Origin: Longimicrobiaceae bacterium
GTDB lineage: Bacteria; Gemmatimonadota; Gemmatimonadetes; Longimicrobiales; Longimicrobiaceae
DNA: 64,000 nt
Assembly (NCBI GenBank): GCA_036375715.1
Contig: DASVBS010000079.1
Location: 62,001 to 126,000, forward strand
Direction: 5' to 3'
The position numbers and the translations under genes were made by a program. The number at the start of each line of letters is the position of its first letter. Position 1 is the stretch's first letter. Below the pieces are notes generated by a model. That model made no database searches. It saw nothing but the letters and a program-made list of their open reading frames with translations, and was not told where the DNA came from. Positions 53,323 to 62,406 of the stretch are shown one piece after another.

Positions 53323-53500
53323 GGCAGGGGGTCGCGGGGAGACAGGGAGACAAGGAGGTGACAAGGTGACGCTGGTGGCTTAAGCCGAGATACCTTCCCG
53401 CTCAGGCAGCCTCCCCGCGGCCGGTTCACCGCAGCCGCCCTTCACCCGTTCACCTTGTCACCTTGTCACTGCTTGTCTCCGGTCCCCACCTCCCGCCCCC
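53323..53500. repeat. Inverted GTGACAAG/CTTGTCAC repeat array
   Basis: GGAGACAAGGAGGTGACAAG and following bases on the left (53335-53370) are matched in inverse orientation on the right (53445-53490) by CACCTTGTCACCTTGTCAC with CTTGTCTCC. G-rich and C-rich flanks (GGGGAGGCAGGGGG; CCCCACCTCCCGCC) continue the symmetry. The arms enclose about 75 bases between the hydrolase and CBS genes. The pattern looks like a dispersed intergenic element rather than CRISPR, as the units are irregular. Confidence 0.55.
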
Positions 53501-53580
53501 CACCTCCCCGGCGCACCTCATGCTGGACATTCCACTACACCCGTCACCCCACCTGGGACCGCTTTCGGAGGAGGAGCAAC

Positions 53581-54129
53581 ATGTCTGGAATCGAGACGCT
53601 CGAAGCTCTTCGGGTTCGCGATCTGATGCAGACGGAGGTCGTCACCATCGGCCCCGACGCCACTGCTCGCGAGCTGATGGAGCTGTTGGACTACTACGAG
53701 ATCGGCGGGGTACCGGTAGTAGACGCGGAGGGACGGGTGCTCGGGGTGGTCTCGGGGCGCGACCTGATCCGGTTCGCCGCCGAGCGGAACGAAGCGCCGG
53801 CCTGGTATCTGCCCGAGGAGCCGGAGCCGAAACTGGGCGGCTACTTCCATCCCGATCGGGTGAGCACGACGCTTCTGCGCCGCCTGGAAGGCATTCTGGA
53901 AGGAATCCTCGTGCGCGACATCATGACCCCGGCGGTCTTCAGCGTGCGCGAGGGAGCCACGATTCCCGAGCTTGCGCGTTTCCTCCTGCAGAGCGGCGCG
54001 CATCGCGCCCTCGTGCTGGACGACGGACAGCTGCGGGGGATCGTGACCACGACGGATATCCTGCGCGCCCTCGCGGGTGAGGTGGAGAGGCGCGACGCTT
54101 CTCCTCCCGAGGCGCTGCAGTCGCCCTGA
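53581..54129 (+). CDS. Tandem CBS domain protein
   Basis: A 182-residue protein of two CBS domains (about 11-68 and 115-175), a Bateman module that binds adenosyl ligands. First: VRDLMQTEVVTIGPDATARELMELL and VVSGRDLIRFA; second: VRDIMTPAVFSVREGATIPELARFLL and IVTTTDILRAL. GGAGGAG is 6 bases before the ATG. A 40-residue linker separates the domains. Without an attached effector domain it probably regulates another protein or senses energy charge. Confidence 0.92.
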   Translation: MSGIETLEALRVRDLMQTEVVTIGPDATARELMELLDYYEIGGVPVVDAEGRVLGVVSGRDLIRFAAERNEAPAWYLPEEPEPKLGGYFHPDRVSTTLLRRLEGILEGILVRDIMTPAVFSVREGATIPELARFLLQSGAHRALVLDDGQLRGIVTTTDILRALAGEVERRDASPPEALQSP

Positions 54130-54313
54130 GGAGATACCTTGAGAAGGAACAAAGCTGATACCCGCAGGCGCTCAACGCCGAAAGTCCCAAAGAGGCAGCT
54201 TCTGTCGGGGAAGCGGGGCTTTCCAGCCGGCGTGCGCGCCGCCGCGATCTTCCCCGGCTACCGAGGAAGAGTGCAGGACGCAGCGGTAGACCAGCATGCC
54301 GGATGGAGGCTCG

Positions 54314-56455
54314 ATGATGCAGTATAAGCCGTACCGGATCTTACTCGTCGGAGTCTGGACCGTCCTCGCCGCTTGCAGCGACAGCGTCGGGCCGGAGCCG
54401 GAGCCGACTATCTCGCTATCTCCAGCCACCCGATCAATCGAGGTGGGCGAGTCCTATCAGGCCTCCGCCACGGTCGACGATCCTTCGGGCAAGCTGGATT
54501 CTACCGCTGTGGTCTGGGAGAGCCTGGATACAGCCATCGCCAGCGTGACCGCCACGGGAGTGGTATCGGGGCGCAAGCCGGGCAAGGCGCGCATCGTCGG
54601 GTCCGTCTCGAGCGCGTCGGACACCATTCAGGTGGAGGTCCTGCAGACACCGGCGTCGATCGAGATCAAAGAGGTGCCCACGCTCGGCCAGGGGGACACC
54701 GTCCGGCTGGAGGCGACGGTAATCGACACGGAGGGCGACGAGATCTCGCCTCCGATTGGTTGGAAGGCGATGCCCTCCAGCGTCGTGCGCGTCGACTCCG
54801 CGGGCCTCCTGATCGCCGTGGGGGTGGGCCGCGCGGTTGTGACGGCGAGTGCGGGCAAGGTCTCCGCGACTATTGCCGTCGAGGTGCGCGCCGCCTCCAA
54901 GCCTGTTGAGTGCGAGAGCGGCGGCATCAGCATGTCCGTCGGGGAAGTGCGCAACTTCGAGGGCGCTGGCATCCTGACGCTCTGCCTCTCGGGCGGCGCG
55001 CAGTATGTGCTCCAGGCAGTCAATGCGGATAGCCTGGGCGCGACAGCGGCAATCAGCGGGGAACGGCTTGCGACGCCAAGCGTGAGCGGGCAGGAGCAGG
55101 TTTTCGGCGCCCGCACGCTCTCGGCCGCGGCGCGCCAGGCGCTGCCCATCGACCGGGAATTCGAGAGCCGACTGCGGAGGAAGGAACGTGAGCGCCTGTC
55201 CCCTGTCGGCGCGCGGGCGGGCGGGTTGGGCCTGACCCGCCAGCGCGCCCTTCCGTCGCTCGAGGTGGGAGACCTTCTCGACCTCAGCACGTCCACCGAC
55301 TGCGAGGCGCCGTCCGTGCGCATCGGGCGCGTCGAATTCGTGGGCGAAAGGTCGATCGTGGTGGCGGACACCTCCAACCCGGGGGACTTCAGCCGGGAGG
55401 TCTATGCCCGCTTCGGAGTACTCTACGATACCCTCCTGCACCCCGTCGTCACGAGCCACTTCGGCGAGCCGGCGGGGATGAACGGCGAGACCCGCGTGGT
55501 GATCTTCTACACCCGCGCGGTCAACGAGCTGACCCCGGAGGGGAGTGAAGGGTTCGTGGGAGGGTTCTTCTGGGCCGGAGACCTGTTCCCGCGGGAGACC
55601 TGCGCCGGCAGCAACGAGCGGGAGATGTTCTATATGCTTGCGCCGGATCCCGAGGGCACCATCAACGGGAACGCTCGCAGCATCGATTTCGTCGAGCAGG
55701 TAACCGCCGGCACGATCGCCCATGAGCTTCAGCACCTCATCAATGCCTCCCGACGAATCTTCGTCAACGAGGCGACGGTGTGGGAGGAGCCTTGGCTGAA
55801 CGAGGGGCTCTCCCACATCGCTGAGGAGGTAGTATTCTACCACGCTTCCGGGCTCACGCCCGAGCGGAACCTGGACTCCTCCGATCTGAGGGCCAGCGAG
55901 CGTACGGTCGATGCGGCGAACCGATACGCCCTTGCCAACCTGCTCCGCCTCGACGTCTATCTGCGCGACGTCGAAGCGGAGGGGCCGTTCCAGTCGGATG
56001 AGGACCTGGCGACCCGCGGCGCGAGCTGGCACTTCCTGCGCTATGCGCTCGATAGACACGGCGGCGACGTGCAGACTCTGCTCTCCGAGCTGGTGGATTC
56101 TCCCACCGCCGGTCTCGAGAACCTCGCCAACGTGTTCGGTGTCGATCCGCGGGATTGGTTCGCGGACAATGCGCTGAGTGTCTTCACGGACGACCACGTG
56201 ATCGGTGTAGACAGCAGGTATACGCACCCCAGTTGGAACGTCCGCGACGTGCTGAATCTGCTGAACCCCGACGGCTACCAGCTCCAGAGTCGTGAGCTCG
56301 GGCCAGACGATGCCATGACGTTGCAGCTCGCCCCGTGGGGGAGCGCGTTCGTCCGGGTGGAGGTGCCTACTGGGGAGGTGGGGAATGTCCAGATCGGAGA
56401 CGAGGACTCGCCCCTTCCGAGTCGGCTGAGGCTTCAGCTCGTGCGCACTCGCTGA
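54314..56455 (+). CDS. Lipoprotein with Ig-like (BIG2) domains and M30-like metallopeptidase
   Basis: A 713-residue surface protein. The ATG at 54314 has GGAGG 6 bases upstream and a lipoprotein signal (ILLVGVWTVLAACSD). Two bacterial Ig-like BIG2 domains follow (about 28-110, SLSPATRSIEVGESYQASA; about 115-200, SIEIKEVPTLGQGDTV). The C-terminal half has a zinc peptidase site HELQH (470-474) with downstream Glu497 in WLNEGLSHIAEE, resembling peptidase M30/hyicolysin. It is probably a secreted protease. No partner gene is evident. Confidence 0.8.
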   Translation: MMQYKPYRILLVGVWTVLAACSDSVGPEPEPTISLSPATRSIEVGESYQASATVDDPSGKLDSTAVVWESLDTAIASVTATGVVSGRKPGKARIVGSVSSASDTIQVEVLQTPASIEIKEVPTLGQGDTVRLEATVIDTEGDEISPPIGWKAMPSSVVRVDSAGLLIAVGVGRAVVTASAGKVSATIAVEVRAASKPVECESGGISMSVGEVRNFEGAGILTLCLSGGAQYVLQAVNADSLGATAAISGERLATPSVSGQEQVFGARTLSAAARQALPIDREFESRLRRKERERLSPVGARAGGLGLTRQRALPSLEVGDLLDLSTSTDCEAPSVRIGRVEFVGERSIVVADTSNPGDFSREVYARFGVLYDTLLHPVVTSHFGEPAGMNGETRVVIFYTRAVNELTPEGSEGFVGGFFWAGDLFPRETCAGSNEREMFYMLAPDPEGTINGNARSIDFVEQVTAGTIAHELQHLINASRRIFVNEATVWEEPWLNEGLSHIAEEVVFYHASGLTPERNLDSSDLRASERTVDAANRYALANLLRLDVYLRDVEAEGPFQSDEDLATRGASWHFLRYALDRHGGDVQTLLSELVDSPTAGLENLANVFGVDPRDWFADNALSVFTDDHVIGVDSRYTHPSWNVRDVLNLLNPDGYQLQSRELGPDDAMTLQLAPWGSAFVRVEVPTGEVGNVQIGDEDSPLPSRLRLQLVRTR

Positions 56456-56518
56456 CGGCAGGGAGCGAGTGCGAAACGAATATCGCAGGGCGGCTGCACT
56501 CGGCCGCGGGATACGCCT

Positions 56519-57493
56519 ATGAGCCGCCCTGCGCGTGGCCGGGGCCGTTCCTCAGAACGAGGACGGAAAGGGGACGTCTGGATTCGCCACATCGTGTCGG
56601 AAGCGGAGGCGGGGCGCCCTCTCCAGGAGGTTCTGATCAGGAGTGTGGGGATCTCGCGGCGGATGCTCCAGCGCTTGACGCGCACCGGTGGACTTCTGGT
56701 GAACGGACGGGCGTCCTATCTGAAGGGTCCGGTTCGCGCCGGGGACGTCGTGGCCGTTCGCATTGCGGGGGAGGAGGATCCCGGCCTCTCGCCGGTGCCG
56801 ATGGAGCTGGCGATTGCCTTCGAGGACGAGCATCTGCTGGTCGTGGACAAGCCGGCCGGTCTGCTCGTCCATCCCGTCCGGGTGCAGAGCGAGCCAACTC
56901 TGGCGCACGGCATCATCCATCATCTGCTCAGCGGCGGCGTGCGCAGGCGTGTTCGACCTGTCCACCGACTGGACAGAGGAACGTCCGGCCTGCTGCTGGT
57001 GGCTAAGCACGCGTTCGCGCATCAGGCGCTCGACCGTCAGCTACGAAAGCGACGACTCAGGCGCGAGTACCTGGCGCTGGTCCACGGGGCCACCCTGCCG
57101 AGCGAAGGGGAGATCGACGCGCCCATCGGTCCGCACCCTGAGGACCCGAACCTGAGGGCGGTGGCAGTGAAGGGAGGAGATCCCGCCCTCACCCGCTTCC
57201 GCGTGCTCGAGCGCTACACCGACGCGGCGCTCCTCCGGCTACAGCTCGAGACCGGCCGGACTCACCAGATCCGGGTGCACCTGTCTCACCTGGGGCACCC
57301 GGTCATCGGGGACGCACGCTACGGCGGAAGGCGGCTGCCATCGGGCCGGCAGGCGCTCCACGCGGCCTACCTTTCCTTTCGACACCCCATTTCGGGCAAC
57401 AGCATCGAGCTGCACGCACCGCTGCCGCGCGAGCTGGAGGACCTGAAGAGACAATTGCGGGAAGGCTCGGCGGAGGCCGAGTCTCAGGGGTGA
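56519..57493 (+). CDS. RluA-family 23S rRNA pseudouridine synthase
   Basis: A 324-residue pseudouridine synthase with an N-terminal S4-like RNA-binding domain (SVGISRRMLQRLTRTGGLLVNG) and the catalytic domain, whose Asp is in HRLDRGTSG. TGRTHQIRVHLSHLGHPVIGD is the late signature. The length and S4 domain point toward RluD/RluC type (large-subunit rRNA), but tRNA specificity (TruC-like) is not excluded. It overlaps the zinc-ribbon gene by 10 bases, convergently. Confidence 0.93.
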   Translation: MSRPARGRGRSSERGRKGDVWIRHIVSEAEAGRPLQEVLIRSVGISRRMLQRLTRTGGLLVNGRASYLKGPVRAGDVVAVRIAGEEDPGLSPVPMELAIAFEDEHLLVVDKPAGLLVHPVRVQSEPTLAHGIIHHLLSGGVRRRVRPVHRLDRGTSGLLLVAKHAFAHQALDRQLRKRRLRREYLALVHGATLPSEGEIDAPIGPHPEDPNLRAVAVKGGDPALTRFRVLERYTDAALLRLQLETGRTHQIRVHLSHLGHPVIGDARYGGRRLPSGRQALHAAYLSFRHPISGNSIELHAPLPRELEDLKRQLREGSAEAESQG

Positions 57494-57690
57494 GCGAAGT
57501 CGATTCCTTCCGAGGGACGTCGCCGCTGGGGTCCGCGATCAGACCAGGTGTAGCCGCACAGCCGGCAGGTCCACACCTCCGCCCGAATGTCGCGGCGCGA
57601 GCTGGAATCCGCGCGGGTCGCGGCTCGAGCGGCTCGACAGATCCCTTCGTGGCCGCAGGCGGGGCACTCGCTGGGGCGGATCGAGGGCAT
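57484..57690 (-). CDS. Small zinc-ribbon protein
   Basis: A 68-residue protein with CPACG (9-13) and CRLCG (about 44-48) pairs, a typical four-cysteine zinc ribbon. GGAGGAC is 3-4 bases before the ATG at 57690, a good start. It probably binds one zinc and may bind nucleic acid or a ribosomal partner. It is at the end of a minus-strand run after the NAPE-PLD-like gene, and overlaps the RluA gene at its 3' end. Confidence 0.7.
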   Translation of the reverse strand: MPSIRPSECPACGHEGICRAARAATRADSSSRRDIRAEVWTCRLCGYTWSDRGPQRRRPSEGIDFAHP

Positions 57691-57752
57691 GGCGTCCTCC
57701 GGGCTGTATGGCGGGGTGTCAATCAGCAGTGTACCCACGCCGCCAAGCTCGA

Positions 57753-58787
57753 TCAAGGATCAAGGCGCCTCGGCCCCCCCGCGAGTCCCTCCAGGCTCCA
57801 ATCAGCGCGGTTCGTCCACGTGTCCCCATGCCGCGCAATCCACAGGTCGGCTTCCTTCTGACCGGCTGAGATCCAGGCCTCACGCAGGCGTCGGGGCGGT
57901 TCGAGCGGATCTTCGTCGGTGAGTCGGAAGGTGCCCCAGTGCATGGCCCCCAGAACTCCCCGACCCCCCAGTTCGAGGTATGCTCGGACGGCCTCCTCCG
58001 GGTTCATATGCGCCTGGCGCATGAACCAGCGCGGTTCGTACGCTCCGATCGGCATCAGCACCAGGTCGAAAGGTCCTGTGCTCTGCCCGATCTGTTCGTA
58101 CCCGGGGAACCAGCCGCTGTCTCCTCCGAAGTAGACGGCGAACCCATCGTTCGCGCGCAGGGACCAGGATCCCCAGAGGCGCTGGAAGCGGACAAAGGGT
58201 GAGCGAGAGCTCCAGTGCTGCGCGGGGAGGCAGCGAACCTCGAGCTCACCGAGGGTCGCCGTCTGCCACCAGTCCAGCTCCACCAGCCGCCGCACGCCGC
58301 GTCGCCCGAACCAATCCGCGTAGCCGAGCGGGGTGAACCAGGTGATCTCGTCGCCATACCGCCTGACGAGTGCCCGGACTGTGGGATCGTCCAGATGGTC
58401 GTAGTGGTCGTGTGAGAGCAGAACCGCGTCGATCGGGGGAAGGTCCTCGAAAGGCACGCCCGGCGGTGTGAATCGCTTCGGCCCGGCGGCACGGAACGGG
58501 GAGGCGCGCTCACTCCACACCGGGTCGGTGAGGACGTTGAGCGGCCCCACCTGCAGCAGAAAGGTGGAGTGACCGACCCAGGTGGCGGTCAGCGTGCCGG
58601 GCCGCGCCCGCGGGTACTCGATGCGAGGGCGCCCTCGCGGGAACGCATCGGGCGCGGGGTCGGGCGGGAGCTCCTGGCGTCGCCGCTCCCACCACCAGCG
58701 CAGGACGCTCGGCTGTCGGTCACCGTTGGCCGTGGGCCACGGATTGCGGAAACCGCCCCCGGGGCGGTGGTGCGCGGGCGCTCCCAC
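57753..58787 (-). CDS. Metallo-beta-lactamase-fold hydrolase, NAPE-PLD-like
   Basis: A 344-residue cytosolic-looking MBL-fold enzyme. The zinc motif is HDHYDHLD, with further ligands in LPAQHWSSR, GGDSGWF and HWGTFRLTDEDP. ATWVGHSTFLLQVGPLNVLTDPVWSERASP matches N-acyl-phosphatidylethanolamine phospholipase D-type proteins. The start is GTG at 58787, with AAGG upstream. Bacterial homologues have mixed activities (phospholipase D-like, phosphodiesterase, lactonase). It lies 29 bases after the M13 gene in the same transcript direction. Confidence 0.87.
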   Translation of the reverse strand: MGAPAHHRPGGGFRNPWPTANGDRQPSVLRWWWERRRQELPPDPAPDAFPRGRPRIEYPRARPGTLTATWVGHSTFLLQVGPLNVLTDPVWSERASPFRAAGPKRFTPPGVPFEDLPPIDAVLLSHDHYDHLDDPTVRALVRRYGDEITWFTPLGYADWFGRRGVRRLVELDWWQTATLGELEVRCLPAQHWSSRSPFVRFQRLWGSWSLRANDGFAVYFGGDSGWFPGYEQIGQSTGPFDLVLMPIGAYEPRWFMRQAHMNPEEAVRAYLELGGRGVLGAMHWGTFRLTDEDPLEPPRRLREAWISAGQKEADLWIARHGDTWTNRADWSLEGLAGGPRRLDP

Positions 58788-58816
58788 CGCCTTCTCGGGA
58801 CGAACAGGTGCGTGGA

Positions 58817-60871
58817 CTACCAGATTTTTACCCGCTCTTCGGGCGGCAAGTACATCCCGTCGCCGGGCTGGACGTTGAATGCCGCATGGAATTCGTCGAG
58901 ATTGCGGAGCACACCGTTGACCCGGAACTCGCCGGGCGAATGCGGATCCGTCAACAAGCGCTGCCGCAACGCTTCGTCACGGTAAAGGGTCCTCCAGATC
59001 TGCGCCCAGCCGAGGAAGAAGCGCTGATCGCCGGTGAGACCGTTGATGACGGGGGGCTCCTTCCCCCCGAGTGAGCGCTGATACGCGTCATAGGCCACCG
59101 CGAGCCCGCTGAGGTCGCCGATGTTCTCCCCGAGGGTCAGGCGTCCGTTGATGCGCATCCCGTCGAGCGGCTCGTAGGCGGAGTACTGCTCCGCCAGCCG
59201 GTTCGCCCGCGCCTCGAAGGCCGCGGCGTCCTCGGGAGTCCACCAGTCGCGCAGGTTGCCGTCTCCGTCCGATCGGCGACCCTGGTCGTCGAAGCCGTGA
59301 CTGATCTCGTGCCCGATCACGGCCCCGATGGCGCCGTAGTTCACGGCGTCGTCAGCCTCCACATCGAAGAAGGGGGGCTGCAGAATCGCCGCGGGGAAGA
59401 CGATCTCGTTGAGGGTGGGGTGGTAGTACGCGTTGACCGTCTGAGGCGTCATCGCCCACTTGTGCTCGTCGATGGGCTGGCCCAGGTCGCTGATCATGTC
59501 CTCGAACTGGAAGCGCCTCGCCCGCATCACGTTGCCGACCAGGTCGCCGCGGCGGACCTCCAGCCCTTCGTGCTCGGGCCACACCTCCGGGTAACCGATC
59601 TTCACCCTGATCTTGGCCAGCTTCTGCTGGGCCTCCTCGCGGGTGGCCGGGCTCATCCACTCGAGCTGGTCGATGCCGTCACGGAACGCAGCCAGGAGGT
59701 TCCGGACCAACTCGTCCATTCGCTCCTTCGCTTCCGCCCGGAAGTGGCGTTCCACGTAGAGTTGGCCCAACTGCATGCCGAGAGCGGTCTCCGTAGCCTG
59801 CACCCCGCGACGCCAGCGCGGCATCTGCTCGGCCAACCCCTGGAGCGTCCGCCCGCGATACTCGAAGCGCGCTCTGTCGAATTCGCTGCTCAGATACTCC
59901 GCGTAGGCGTCGAGGAGCTTGACCGTCAGGTAGTCCCTCCAGGTCTCCAACGGGGTCGTGGCGACCAGGCTGTCCAGCGCCTGGAAGTAGTCGGGCTGAC
60001 GCACGACCAGGATCGGGGTCCTGTCCGCCTGAAGGTCGGTCAAGAAGGTTGACCAGGAGAAGTGCTCTGCGTTCCTGTCCAGCTGCTCCAATGTGAAGGC
60101 GTTGTAGGTTGCCTCGCGGTCTCGGTTACGGGTCCGATCCCAGTGCCGCTCCGCTAGCGCCGTCTCGAAGGTGAGCACTCGCTCCGCCCCGCCTGCGGGG
60201 TCGCTCGACCCCACCAGCCGCAGCAACGTCTCCGCGTAGGCCTGGTAAGCCTTTTGCGCCGCGATCAGCTTCTCGTCCTCGCGCAGGTAGTAGTCGCGAT
60301 CGGGAAGCCCCAGACCCGACTGGCTCAGGTATACCACGTAGCGTGTGGCCTGCCGCGCGTCGAGGCTCACGTACAGGCTGATCGGACTCTGCACGCCGAT
60401 CTCGGCCAGATGAGCCAGCAGCTCCGGCAGCTCCGCGTGATCCCGCAGCGCTTCGATGCGCTCCAGCTCGGACCGAAGCGGCTGGATTCCGAGCCGCTCG
60501 ACCGCCGCGGAGTCCATGAAGCTGGCGTAGAAGTCCCCCACCTTCTGCGGAATCGAGCCGGCGGGGTGGCCGGCAGCCGCCGACTCCTCGAGGATGGCAC
60601 GGAGTGCCTCGCGGCTCCGGTCATCCAGCTCGACGAAGGCGCCGTAGGTGGCGCGGTCGTTCGGGATCTTGGCGGTCTGCAGCCAGCGGCCGTTGGCGAA
60701 GCGGAAGAAGTCGTCCTGCGGGCGGATTGACCGGTCGAAAGTCGTCGTGTCGATGCCGTGGAGGCGTGGCGGAGCGTTGACGCTGCTCTGTGCGCTCACC
60801 GTCGAGACCGTGGCCCCGAGGAGCAGGCTGGCGAGAAGGGCGCGCCCTGCGCGCCCCATGCGGTCCTTCAT
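58817..60871 (-). CDS. M13 (neprilysin-like) zinc endopeptidase, secreted
   Basis: A 684-residue oligopeptidase of the neprilysin/PepO type. The signal peptide ends near VSAQS; the zinc motif is HEISH in VIGHEISHGFDDQG and the third ligand is Glu of GENIGDLSG. The C-terminal CRVW-type motif is replaced by VKIW. AGGGGGC precedes the ATG. It follows the HtrA-like gene by 38 bases, separated by a perfect hairpin. It probably degrades peptides in the periplasm or outside the cell. Confidence 0.95.
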   Translation of the reverse strand: MKDRMGRAGRALLASLLLGATVSTVSAQSSVNAPPRLHGIDTTTFDRSIRPQDDFFRFANGRWLQTAKIPNDRATYGAFVELDDRSREALRAILEESAAAGHPAGSIPQKVGDFYASFMDSAAVERLGIQPLRSELERIEALRDHAELPELLAHLAEIGVQSPISLYVSLDARQATRYVVYLSQSGLGLPDRDYYLREDEKLIAAQKAYQAYAETLLRLVGSSDPAGGAERVLTFETALAERHWDRTRNRDREATYNAFTLEQLDRNAEHFSWSTFLTDLQADRTPILVVRQPDYFQALDSLVATTPLETWRDYLTVKLLDAYAEYLSSEFDRARFEYRGRTLQGLAEQMPRWRRGVQATETALGMQLGQLYVERHFRAEAKERMDELVRNLLAAFRDGIDQLEWMSPATREEAQQKLAKIRVKIGYPEVWPEHEGLEVRRGDLVGNVMRARRFQFEDMISDLGQPIDEHKWAMTPQTVNAYYHPTLNEIVFPAAILQPPFFDVEADDAVNYGAIGAVIGHEISHGFDDQGRRSDGDGNLRDWWTPEDAAAFEARANRLAEQYSAYEPLDGMRINGRLTLGENIGDLSGLAVAYDAYQRSLGGKEPPVINGLTGDQRFFLGWAQIWRTLYRDEALRQRLLTDPHSPGEFRVNGVLRNLDEFHAAFNVQPGDGMYLPPEERVKIW

Positions 60872-60888
60872 CGATGCCCCCTGAAGTG

Positions 60889-60911
60889 GATCACGGCTTC
60901 TCGCCGTGATC
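60889..60911. other. Intercistronic hairpin between HtrA-like and M13 genes
   Basis: GATCACGGC (60889-60897) and GCCGTGATC (60903-60911) form a perfect 9-base-pair stem with a 5-base loop, beginning at the HtrA stop codon. No U-run follows. It may modulate expression of the downstream peptidase or protect the message end. Confidence 0.55.
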
Positions 60912-62385
60912 AGCGAATGAGGAACTGGGCCGAGCCCAGCTGGCCGTTACGCTCGAAGTACATGATGACGGCGCCGCGCCCCACGCTCTGCAGCGCGGCC
61001 GCCGCCTCTTCCGCCGAGCGTATCCGCATGCGGTTGATCTGTAGAATGACGTCTCCCTCACGCAGCCCCAATCCCTGTGCGTTTTCCGGCAGATCGACGA
61101 TCAGTGCTCCCTGGTCGCTCCGCACTCCACGCTCCGCCTGAATCGCCGGCGTCACAGTGATCAGCTGGAAGCCGTTCAGGGCCTGAATTCGCTCGGCACT
61201 GACCGAGGGAAGGTCGGCCGGGACCACCCGGAAGGTAGCGCTCCGCGGCTCGGAGACCACGATCTCCATCGGTTCTCCCACCCGGCTCCGCAGCATCGCC
61301 GCCTGCCAGTCCAGCGGAGTGCGGATCTCTCGGCCGGCGGCGCTCGATACCACCATTCCCACGCGCAGGCCGGCTCGGTCCGCGGGTGAGCCCGGCACCA
61401 CCCGCGCGATACGGACGTCGCTCCGGCGGCGAATCTGGCGATTCATCGGCTCCACGTCGGCACCGATCCACGCGTGCCGCACTGCTCCGTTTTCGACCAG
61501 ATCGCGAACCACCCGCCGGACCCGGTCGATGGGGATCGCGAAGCCGAGTCCCTCACTTCCACCCCCCTGGGAAATGATCGACGAGTTCACGCCGATCACC
61601 TGTCCGAGCCCGTTCACCAGCGGCCCGCCGGAGTTGCCCGGGTTGATGGACGCGTCGGTCTGGATCATGTCGAGGTAGTAGCCCCGCGAGTCGCCGTTGG
61701 GAATGATGTTGCGCCCCACGGCGCTCACCACCCCCACCGTGACGGTCGGCTCGGTGTTGGCCAGCAGGAACCCGAGCGGATTCCCGATCGCCACCACCCA
61801 CTCACCGATGAGCAGGTCTTCGCTGGTCCCCAGGGGAGCGACTGGAAGCGGGCCACTCTGGTTCGTGCTCAGGTCGAGCTGCAGCACCGCCAGATCGGTC
61901 GTCTCGTCCACCCCGACGATGGTCGCGTCGAAGTCGCGTCCATCGGGAAGGGTGACGAAGATCTCGGTCGCGCCCCGCACGACGTGCTCATTCGTGACCA
62001 CCAGCCCGCTCTCGTGGATGATGAACCCGGAGCCCATCCCCGCGCTTTGTTGCTCGTAGCCGTGCGGGATCAAAAGCTGCTCGAAAATGGAGCGGGGCAT
62101 CACCCGCTCGCGCCGGACAGTGTTCACACTGACGACGGCGGGGCCCACCCGCTCGGCCGCGAGCACGATGGCGTTGCGACGGGAGCCATCCAGCTCCTGT
62201 TGGAGCTGGGTGATGCGGAGCGTATCAGTCGCCGGCTCGAGGTCGTCGACGACGCTCTGGACGCGCTCCGTCGGCTCCGCCTGGACCGCGGGGCTGGCGC
62301 GGCAGGCCCCGAGGGTCAGGAGAAGGATCAGCGGGAGAGTTCCACCCGCCCGGAGGCTCGTCCTCAGTTCGTGTGCTCTCTTCAC
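60910..62385 (-). CDS. HtrA/DegP-type trypsin-like serine protease with two PDZ domains
   Basis: A 491-residue periplasmic quality-control protease. The lipoprotein-like signal ends at Cys28 (TLGAC). The catalytic triad is His134 (TNEHVV), Asp164 (ETTDLAVLQL) and Ser252 (NPGNSGGPL). Two PDZ domains follow (about 300-385 and 400-485). The start is GTG at 62385, 21 bases after the idi stop. Lipid anchoring would be unusual for DegP. It fits with a general envelope-stress role and precedes the M13 peptidase. Confidence 0.94.
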   Translation of the reverse strand: MKRAHELRTSLRAGGTLPLILLLTLGACRASPAVQAEPTERVQSVVDDLEPATDTLRITQLQQELDGSRRNAIVLAAERVGPAVVSVNTVRRERVMPRSIFEQLLIPHGYEQQSAGMGSGFIIHESGLVVTNEHVVRGATEIFVTLPDGRDFDATIVGVDETTDLAVLQLDLSTNQSGPLPVAPLGTSEDLLIGEWVVAIGNPLGFLLANTEPTVTVGVVSAVGRNIIPNGDSRGYYLDMIQTDASINPGNSGGPLVNGLGQVIGVNSSIISQGGGSEGLGFAIPIDRVRRVVRDLVENGAVRHAWIGADVEPMNRQIRRRSDVRIARVVPGSPADRAGLRVGMVVSSAAGREIRTPLDWQAAMLRSRVGEPMEIVVSEPRSATFRVVPADLPSVSAERIQALNGFQLITVTPAIQAERGVRSDQGALIVDLPENAQGLGLREGDVILQINRMRIRSAEEAAAALQSVGRGAVIMYFERNGQLGSAQFLIR

Positions 62386-62406
62386 GTTGGTGTCCGCGGT
62401 TGGCGC

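Noticed and set aside
53335-53490. CRISPR-like repeats
   Set aside because: Units are short, irregular and inverted, without uniform spacers or cas genes.
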